This document shows positions 55,811 through 64,000 of a DNA stretch of 64,000 bases, piece after piece. This DNA comes from Sporodiniella umbellata (taxonomy: Eukaryota > Mucoromycota > Mucoromycetes > Mucorales > Rhizopodaceae). The DNA is taken from NCBI GenBank assembly GCA_025677835.1, contig JAIXMR010000022.1, forward strand, positions 186,001-250,000, given 5' to 3'. The notes under the pieces are model-generated. The model was not told the origin of the DNA, did not search any database, and saw only the letters and a list, made by a program, of their open reading frames with translations. A program made the translations under genes and the position numbers. Numbering within the stretch: the first letter of the stretch is position 1; every line of letters begins with the position of its first letter.

Positions 55811-58800
55811 TTATATAGCATCTTCCAGAATCATACGGGGTGAAATGTTCATGGCTAATAATTCTTGGAAAAGCAGTTTGGCTGCATAGGGTATTTTCAT
55901 TGTCTTCATGAATTTTGAGCTCTTACAATATTGACACCAGCCAGAGTAACCAATGAAACCGCACTCATCGCAAACATGCACTTCAAAAATATCCGAGGAT
56001 ATCATCAAACGTTCTAATAGCAACATGGAAGCACCATAGCCAATTAGACAATCTCTTTCCATTTCTCCAAGACGAAGGCCACCATCTCTTGATCTACCTT
56101 CTGTAGGTTGACGAGTGAGAGTAGCACGAGGACCTCTGTATATTATTTAGTATATGTTATGTATATTTGTGTCCGCGTTTGTTTATACCTTGCTCGAGCG
56201 TGCATCTTGTCCATTACCATGTGCTTCAACTTTTGATAATAAATAGGACCAAAGAAAATATAAGCAGAAAGAGGCTCACCCGTGATACCGGATGTCACGT
56301 AATCTTTGCCTGAGTAGTTGAAGCCGTGGCTCATCAAGATTCGACTCATGTCTTCTACTTTAGAACCGCCAAAAGCTGTACCGTATTGTAAAGATCCGTC
56401 TAAAACACCAGCTTTACCAGCCAACAATTCAATCATTTTTCCTACCGTCATACGGGAGGGGAAACCATGAGGGTTCATAATAATGTCAGGGCAAACACCA
56501 AGGTCTGAGAAGGGCATGTCTTCCTGTTGTACAATGATACCACATACACCCTTCTGTCCGTGACGAGATGAGAACTTGTCACCTAATTCGGGTCGACGCG
56601 TTTGTCGAATATTGACTTTAATAAGCGTTTGATCAGACTCAGTAGTCGTAAAGAGTACTTTATCGACGTAACCAGTCTGAGGCGATTTATATCTTAATGG
56701 GGCAGGTTTGTAGGCTACAGCCTGTGGTTGTCCAGGTACACTTGCTTCAGTTCCAGTGCTGGTAGGACTCTGTTTGTTAATGAAAATGGAGCCTGACTCT
56801 AAGGGTTCACCCACACCAGCAATACCATCAGGTTCAATAGCATCAAAGGTTTCGTTCCACGTATCAGAGTCTGCTGCAGGCGGATCTGCTAAACGGTCAT
56901 GAGTGCCGTTAGGATACCTTTTAATCATAGAGGCGTATTTTCTCATTACTTGGCATCGACCAAAACCACGATCTAATCCTGACTTGTTAAGTACCAAAGC
57001 ATCTTCAATATCATAACCGGAATAACTCATAACAGCAACCGTGGCATTTTGTCCAGCAGGAAGCTTATCATAGCCAATTAACTCAATTGTCTTACTCTTA
57101 ACCATGGGTTGTTGAGGATATACCATTAGGTAGATCAAGGTTTCAATACGGTTCAATTGGTTATAACCAATAGCACCGATGGCCTGCTTACCCATAGCAC
57201 ATTGATATGTGTTTCTAGGAGATTGATTGTGATGAGGATAGGGAATTAAACCGGCTACAGCACCAAGCAATGTGAAAGGCTCAATTTCTAAATGTGTTGT
57301 TTCAGGTATGATATCTTTTTCATAAACTGCAATATTTGCATCGCTTTCTTCGTTTACATCTACGTATTCTACAAGGCCCCTCTTCAAAAAGTCATCAAAC
57401 ACCATTTTTCCAGCAATCAAATCCTATAAAACAAAAAAAAAAAATTAAAAATCCATGCATTGATAATAAATTTGAGCTTACATCAACATGGTGTTGTTTG
57501 ACAGCTGGAACCATATTTTCAACAATAATCAAAGGTCTACAGATACGGCCACCATCTGATGACAGGTTGACAGTCTTTTGATGGATATTTACGAAGACAG
57601 AGATAAATTCAGATATACGACCAGCACGACGGAAACGGCGGAAACTCCTAACGAAATGCTGAACGCGACGAGTAATACCCAAGATGACACCGTTCAATAA
57701 AACAATAAAAGTGTTGGGTTTGTAGATTTCTGCACCTGTCAGCAAATTAACATCTTCTACACCCAAGGCAAAAGCAATCTTTCTGATGGGCTCCTCCTCT
57801 TGATCGGTTGTTACGTGGGTCATCAAAGCCAAATTCTTGACCAAACCACATGCTTCACCTTCAGGCGTATCAGAAGGACACAGCATACCCCACTGAGAGG
57901 GCTGCAAGGCTCTTGGGCCAGATACTTTTCTAGTTTTTTCAAATTGTGACGAAATACGAGTCATCATACCCAAAGCAGAAATATACGACAAACGGGAAAG
58001 AACCTGTGTAATACCAGCACGGTCCATCTTGAAACGCTTCAATACCCAGTTACCCGTAGAAATGGCCCGAATAAATCCACTGGTAATATGGTCACCATGC
58101 AAAACAAGTTGATTAAAAATATCAAACTCTTGTGTACGGTTTGGTTTTTTCAGAACTTTGTCTGCATTCATTTTTAAATCAGAATTGAACTTCTTAAACA
58201 AATCTTCAAACAAAAGCGACAAAAGTTGACCGGCCAATTCGAGACGTTTGTTACCAACATAATCGCGGTCATCCACTTGTACTTCGTCGCCCATGGCGAC
58301 TAATACACGACGAATCATGACAGCTGCATAAATGCTCTTTTCTCTAAAGTTCAAGTTTTCAACAGGCACGTGCGCCAAGATAACAGTAGCAAGCACTTCC
58401 AATGCCTCCTCTGCAATTGTCTTTTTCTGAATAGGTCCCATCTTACGGTTGACTTTGACTTTAGCACCAATAAAATCCAAGGCTTGCATTTGAGTAAATA
58501 CACGGAGTCGTGATGACTCTTCAATATTGATAGAAAATGCGTCATTCAAATCATGATCATCACCACATACTAACTGCGCGATTTCACGGTCTGATTGAAT
58601 ACCAAGCGCCTTTAAGAAAATGGCGACTGGAATATCTTCGGAAATCGAGTTGTGCTTCAAATATATTTTTCCGTTCTTTACGAAAATAGCTGTTTTCGAT
58701 TTGCGCTCGTGGGTTGAACTTTGAACATTGGCAATAATGTTGTTTTTCTTGTCTACGTCTACAATTATACGATTTTTCGAAAGTTGCTCTTGAACTAAAA

Positions 58801-59543
58801 TGACTTTTTCGGTTCCCTTCACTACAAAGTATCCTCCTGTAATACATTCCATTCATATTAGTCCTTTTTTCTTTTTCTTAGTACCGCGTACCTGGATCCA
58901 AAGGACACTCTTTCATACGAGCAAGTTCTGCTTCATTCTTTCCAGCTAACACACAGTGGGAAGAACGCAACATGATTGGAAGACGGCCGATCATCACGTT
59001 TTTTCTTTTGACAATCTGTCTACCACGAGTATATTCCACGTCCACAAAAATATTAGCTGAATAAGTCAAATCGCGAAGACGACACTCATGAGGCGTATAG
59101 CTTCGATTGGCCACATCGTCGTCTGTACGTTCAGGCATGCCTACTCTGATGCCAGTATATCTATACGAGTAAACAAGTGTTAATTCTGGATGCAAACACG
59201 AGGGGTTTCTTTGAATTTCGAAGTTACTTCAAATAAAAATGCGGATCAACATCGGAAGTGAGCTTTTCATTTGCCTTTATGATCTTTTGAAGATCAACGT
59301 TGACGAAGTAGTTGAAAGAGTCGATGTGCTGCTTAACAAGACCTTTCACTTTTAAAAAAGCTGGTAAAAGCTTCCATTTGTCCTAAATTGGTCGGCAAAT
59401 GAGTAAATAGAATTGAACAGTAAAAGAAAAAAAAAACTCTTTACTTTGATTTCTTTTACTGGCTCCGCTAAATGCTTTCCCTGGTAATATTCCTGTTTTA
59501 AAGACTCTAAAGAGTCTACTTCCATTTCGTCTTTGGGCGCCAT
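55811..59543 (-). CDS. RPC2: RNA polymerase III second-largest subunit RPC2
   Basis: Catalytic beta-like subunit of Pol III (yeast Ret1, human POLR3B), which transcribes tRNA and 5S genes. Start ATG 59543 ([15 protein letters not shown]); six exons. It matches RPC2 rather than RPB2 or RPA2 through [28 protein letters not shown] block ([17 protein letters not shown]), [13 protein letters not shown] and [20 protein letters not shown]. Also present are [47 protein letters not shown], the hybrid-binding [12 protein letters not shown] and, after the last intron, [15 protein letters not shown]. The C-terminal zinc finger ([16 protein letters not shown]) is intact. Ends at 55811; about 1140 residues, the expected size. 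Confidence 0.96.
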
Positions 59544-61723
59544 TTCCACAATAAAGCAAAGAAACTTCAATGTTATTTTTTTTTTTTCGAGTCAGCTCAA
59601 GTTCACAACGCAAGCCACAATGTAAATATGATATTTGGAATTCAGCGTTTTTGTAGGAATGATTTTTAGCCTTCTACATTGTGGGCTTGTGAAGTGATTT
59701 ACCTCGGTCGCTTATTTAGCTTGGTAAATCCAAGAAAAAATGTCTGTACGACAAAGCTTTCATACGATATATCCAGCGTTTATAGTCTTGTTTGTAACAA
59801 GTCTATGGCTGTAACCTGGATGGAATATCAATGGTAGAGACGCCACACACTTAATTGACGTGGTGTGGTACACAGACAACTAAAGATAACTTTCCTTATT
59901 TTTGTTGCTCTTGTGATGTGTATATGGAAGAAATTTACTTAAAAGAGTTTCTGATCGTCGTATTCACCAAGAATCTGCTTCGTATATACTCATGCCGTTG
60001 AGAACTCAAAGTTTGAACATAAAGTCAAAGTCGGCTGTGTTCGGTTGAAGCCGCTTATAGATCCTACAGAAGTCCTTTTTTTATCATAAGACTGCTTTGC
60101 AATATTGAAGAATACCTTAAATTTTATGCCTCAAATGTTTTAATGGGAAGTGTATGTGAGAGTTTAGCTCGCCTATTGATACATTATAGGCACATACAAA
60201 CAATGTTTCTCAAGCCTATACTGGTAATATGCTCATCCAGCTTGCAACATATAGAATTCCAAGGTATTTGTATAAAATGATCATATCAATATTATCCAGG
60301 TCGGTATTGTAAACGATTGAGTCTATAGTTTTTATCAAATAGTGTAAGCTTAGCACGCTATCTATATCTGCCTACCTTTTCTAAGGAAAGAGCAGAACTA
60401 AAGTTGATGAGTGGGTATTAAGTAACTTGTAAATAATGTTATAAGAAGCTCAAAGCGAATGGTTTCAAAATATTCCCACTCTTCAAGTGGCCTATAAACA
60501 GGGCTCTGCTTGCAAAAAAAAAAGCCTGTCACTTGAACTGGTGAGTATCCAAATCCTAAGTAAAACGAGGTTTAGTAGATAAGAATTTACTGGCAGACTG
60601 GATTTCGGAAAAGTTATTACTAAATCATCTGTAGTATCTTCACCATTTGAAGACACTCTTTTAAATGATTTTAACATATGTGGTTCTATTTCAATCCAAA
60701 GTTTGAGAGATATATGTTTCTTCTAAGCTTCATATAATTCAAGCTAGTGTCAATATGGTTGATAATAGTCCAGGTATGTACAAATGAATTTCTGGCAGCC
60801 CTTCATTCTATCAACGATTAACAAAATCAAAGCTCAAGGTCGTGCAAAATATTAAAGATTTGTGAGATCACAATCATTGTCTGAGGTTTTTCGCAATGTC
60901 TTACTGTAAATATCTTATATATTTCTTGATACCATATATTCTTACTCTCTTTTTTGACATTCAAAAGGCTTTTATGTTTTCATTGATGAGTGTGTCGCTG
61001 TTCTGATATTGCTGGGAGATTTACATAATCTTTGCTTTTTTTTGTAAACAGAATGTGGTCATTAAAGATTTTTGTTTTCTATATAGTACTACTGTTTTTT
61101 TTCGAGAGGTACGCTCATATAAATTTTAATGAGTCTGTAGTAAAGATAAAAATATTTCGTATTATCTGGTTTTATCCCAGAATATCTAACAGTTTTGTGT
61201 GTATATTGGTGTGTTTCTTTGGGCGAGCTCTTCTTGTCAAGACTTAGGCCAAAGGTTGGCCCAGTATTCTCTTTTATATCAAAGTTGCTTAGAATAAAGC
61301 AAAATGCAGTATAAGATAATTGAATTCAGTGGCAATAGGATTAACTCCAGTTCGACTTCTTTATTAGGGGTATAAAAATAATATATATATATAGCTTCTA
61401 TAATTGGCTTTTTGAGTTAATCAATTGGTATTTAGGGCTCTTTTTTGTTCTATGTCAGCGAGCGTATGAAAGATTTGGAGCGGTCTTCAAAGTATAAAGA
61501 AAAAATTAGTCTGATATGACAATGTAATTTGAGAAACCTTTATAACCAAATTGGTAACAGTTTGATTTGGGAACATGTTTGTTTAAAGCACTTGAGTAAA
61601 ATCGGACTCCGTTTTTTAAAAACTAAACTTTTGAAGCCCGACTTGGGTGTGAATAATTTATGTGTACAAAAGCATTTAACAGCTTTCCTTTACTTCTCTG
61701 TACTGATCGGGGAAAAATAGAAA
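59544..61723. promoter_or_regulatory. 2.2-kb divergent region, RPC2 / USP
   Basis: AT-rich sequence between outward-facing genes. Short frames (60492-60677 minus; 61032-61247 and 61529-61720 plus) show no family features. Both promoters should be here; no specific motif is claimed. Confidence 0.35.
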
Positions 61724-63886
61724 ATGACAAGCAATTCTCTTTTCAAATGGATGGGCTTGGTAATCCCATTTGATTTTTAGCTAACAAAACTCACCCATAA
61801 CTTTTCAGGGCCAACAAACTGGGAAATCTATAATGGGCAATGAAACTATAGATGAAGGCGAGCGATATTTTGGACTTGAAAATGTAAGCTATACTCAAAA
61901 AAATAAGACAAAGTATACACTAACAACACTGTAGTTTGGAAATACTTGGTAAGAAATTGAACATGCCATGGTTTGAAAATGTTTCTACAACTTTTTTTTT
62001 TTTTTTTTTTGAAAACAGCTACAGTAACTCAGTTGTTCAAGCACTTTACTTCTGCAAGCCTTTTCGGCACTGCGTAATGAATTATCCGGTCCCTGACGCC
62101 TCTGAACACTCATTTATCACAGCTGTACACCCTTCAACTAGCAGCAATGGAAATTCTTATTTCCCTTCAACTAGTACTTCTAGTATGACTACAAACCCTG
62201 TTTCTGGAAACGGAAGTCTTTCAAGTACCAAGCTAGCATCCCGAAGTAGCGTCAACGGCCAGTTTAATGGCACGAACGCCAACAACAATGCTACAGCTAC
62301 AAATGGAACTACAACAAACACTAATTCAACAAATACTACTATTGCTGAAAAAGATCAAAATAGTATCAATTTAGCGCCCGGAATGGAAGATACACTGTTT
62401 TCGTCACTAAAAGATCTTTTTTGGATAATATCAACTCATAAAAAAAAGACAGGTGTAATTGCTCCTATCAACTTTATAAACAAAGTCAAAAAAGAAAATG
62501 GTAAACAACCTTATTTTTCATTGAATCTCAAGACTTGTTTACTAATTGTTGAGCGTTTGTGTTATCAGAGCTTTTTCGCTCAAGCATGCATCAGGATGCG
62601 CATGAATTTCTAAACTATGTCCTCAATACTATCGCTGACGACGCACAAAATTATCAGCAAAAACGTTACGCGGAAAGCAACAATAGCAAGAAAAGCAGTA
62701 GTGTTCATAGCGACAGCAATCATACTGATACAAGCTCGGATAGTTCAGGGCCAACATGGGTTCATCAATTGTTTGAGGGTGTCTTTTCAAACGAAACAAA
62801 ATGTTTGAGCTGTGAAACAGTAAGTTTCTCTTTTTTTTTTTTTTATACAAGTACACCGAAAATCGAGTCTAAAAGCTACAAGGTTACTAGCAGAGATGAG
62901 TGCTTTATGGATTTGTCAATTGATGTCGAAATGAACTCTTCTATCACATCTTGTTTACGACAGTTTTCAGCTAGCGAGACGCTATGTCACAAAAACAAAT
63001 ACTATTGTGATATTTGTTCTGGACTTCAAGAGGCAGAGAAAAGGTAAAGCTTTCGAAAATCCTGATGTTTTTGATTGTACAATACCTACAAAATTAATAG
63101 AATGAAAATCAAAAAGCTCCCAAACATTCTTGCACTCCATTTGAAACGCTTTAAATATCAGGAACAGCTACAAAAATATATCAAATTAACATATAGAGTG
63201 GTGTTCCCTTTTGAACTGCGGTTGTTCAACACTGTAAATTTGAAAAAGTAGTGTATCCAACGAAATACTAAAGCAGTAAAGTAGAGCGATGAAACAGAGG
63301 ATGCTGATCGAATGTATGAACTATGGGGAATAGTTGTACATATTGGAAGGTAATGATTTAAAATAATAATGTGAACTAAGCCCTATATGAATAGTGGACC
63401 ACATCATGGGCACTACGTGGCGATTGTTAAAAGTAATGGACAGTGGATGTTATTTGACGACGACGTAGTAACCGTAAGCATGCTTCATTTATTCTTACAA
63501 GGCAGAAAACAAACTCATATTTGAACTAGCAAATACAAGAGGAGGATATTCAAAAGTATTTTAGTGATCTCCCTGGAAGCGGTTCAGGATATGTACTATT
63601 CTATCAGGCTGTTGATTTAGACATGAGCACTCTCAATATTCCTACAAAAGAACAGAATGAAGATATCACGTATAGTAACGGCGGGCCGATACACTATAGC
63701 ACAAATGCATCATCGGAGCGCCTTCCTTTTAGTCCTATAGGCATGAGCTCTACTCAGCAATTTAATCTTTCAAGAAAAGAAAATTTAGAGGAGAATACAA
63801 ATACAGCGCTGCCACCCATAGAAGAAAAGAAAAGTCGATGGGGGTTAGGTCGTAAGATGAGAGAAAAAAAAGACAAAAGTAAATAA
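61724..63886 (+). CDS. UBP9: USP12/46-type deubiquitinase (CreB/Ubp9-like)
   Basis: Ubiquitin-specific cysteine protease of the USP1/12/46 group, which in fungi acts in carbon-catabolite and endocytic control with a WD-repeat partner. Start ATG 61724; exon 1 is 36 nt, exon 2 is 61809-61883 (ends GLEN), exon 3 a 14-nt micro-exon (61935-61948), exon 4 begins at 62019. Together they make the Cys box [17 protein letters not shown] Ser/Asn/Thr-rich insert (about 62100-62350) interrupts the fold. Then come [14 protein letters not shown], the zinc CxxC pairs (CLSC, CDIC), [14 protein letters not shown] and the His box [13 protein letters not shown] with LFDDDVV. The protein ends with a basic tail ([14 protein letters not shown]) at 63886. 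About eleven exons; all three catalytic residues are present. Confidence 0.92.
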
Positions 63887-64000
63887 GGAGTGAGTTATCA
63901 TTTGTTCGAATAAAAAGCAACATCTGAAAACCTCCATGAAGCTCTCAATGTTAAGAGTTTCTTTTAAAGAAAATGGATGCTTCACAGTAATGATGAGTAG

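Noticed and set aside
55811..59543. Assignment as Pol II RPB2
   Set aside because: First impression only; the N-terminal [13 protein letters not shown] block and TRQPTEGR/C-terminal region match RPC2 throughout.
1..64000. tRNA, rRNA, CRISPR and prokaryotic-style operon signals
   Set aside because: Looked for B-box-like GGTTCRANNCC stretches, rRNA cores and regularly spaced direct repeats; none convincing. The only regular array is the 22-bp motif set near 16.9 kb.

Overview
The window is nuclear DNA of an early-diverging filamentous fungus, most likely a mucoralean (Mucoromycota). The case rests on intron-dense genes with short GT-AG introns, very AT-rich spacers full of long A/T homopolymers and dinucleotide repeats, a class IV (Chs3-type) chitin synthase, a Mucorales-type Zn2Cys6 factor, and a tRNA ligase gene holding only the ligase domain, which published work describes for Mucorales. 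No rRNA, tRNA, CRISPR array or prokaryotic feature was seen. Exon joins were worked out by hand from splice signals, reading frame and family similarity.

Layout. 1-9.0 kb, minus strand: a TMEM94/ERMA-like P-type ATPase (runs off the left edge), a CNNM/Mam3-like protein (both families are tied to Mg2+ handling) and a 1019-residue intronless ARM-BTB protein. 9.6-14.1 kb: a small Dabb protein facing a class IV chitin synthase. 14.1-21.1 kb: an AT-rich island with no intact recognisable gene. It holds decayed ORFs and a roughly 2-kb palindromic element: two ~540-bp, nearly identical inverted arms around a broken PD-(D/E)XK-nuclease-like pseudogene, with an array of ~22-bp spaced CAAATTCGCTTT motifs at its end. 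This is the most unusual feature of the window.

21.1-28.2 kb: an HMG-box protein with a hydrophobic tail, MTHFR, Cdc7 kinase and a Tyr/Arg/Pro-rich Lge1-like protein whose intron appears to be GC-AG. 29.4-36.2 kb: an allantoate-permease-family transporter, the monofunctional tRNA ligase and Paf1. 36.9-43.8 kb: the Doa10/MARCH6 ERAD ubiquitin ligase (RING-CH reconstructed from micro-exons), a secreted double-psi beta-barrel protein with Lys/His/Thr repeats, and a Zn2Cys6 regulator. 44.6-53.2 kb: an RGG-tailed protein of uncertain family, SRP72, an MFS_1-like transporter and a Vcx1-type Ca2+/H+ exchanger. 55.8-63.9 kb: RNA polymerase III subunit RPC2 and a USP12/46 (CreB/Ubp9)-type deubiquitinase.

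Most genes are single-copy housekeeping functions: transcription (Paf1, RPC2, perhaps Lge1), RNA and protein traffic (tRNA ligase, SRP72), ubiquitin (Doa10, USP, perhaps the ARM-BTB protein), ion homeostasis (TMEM94, CNNM, Vcx1) and cell wall (chitin synthase, DPBB protein). Beyond the adjacent Mg2+-linked pair I see no metabolic cluster.
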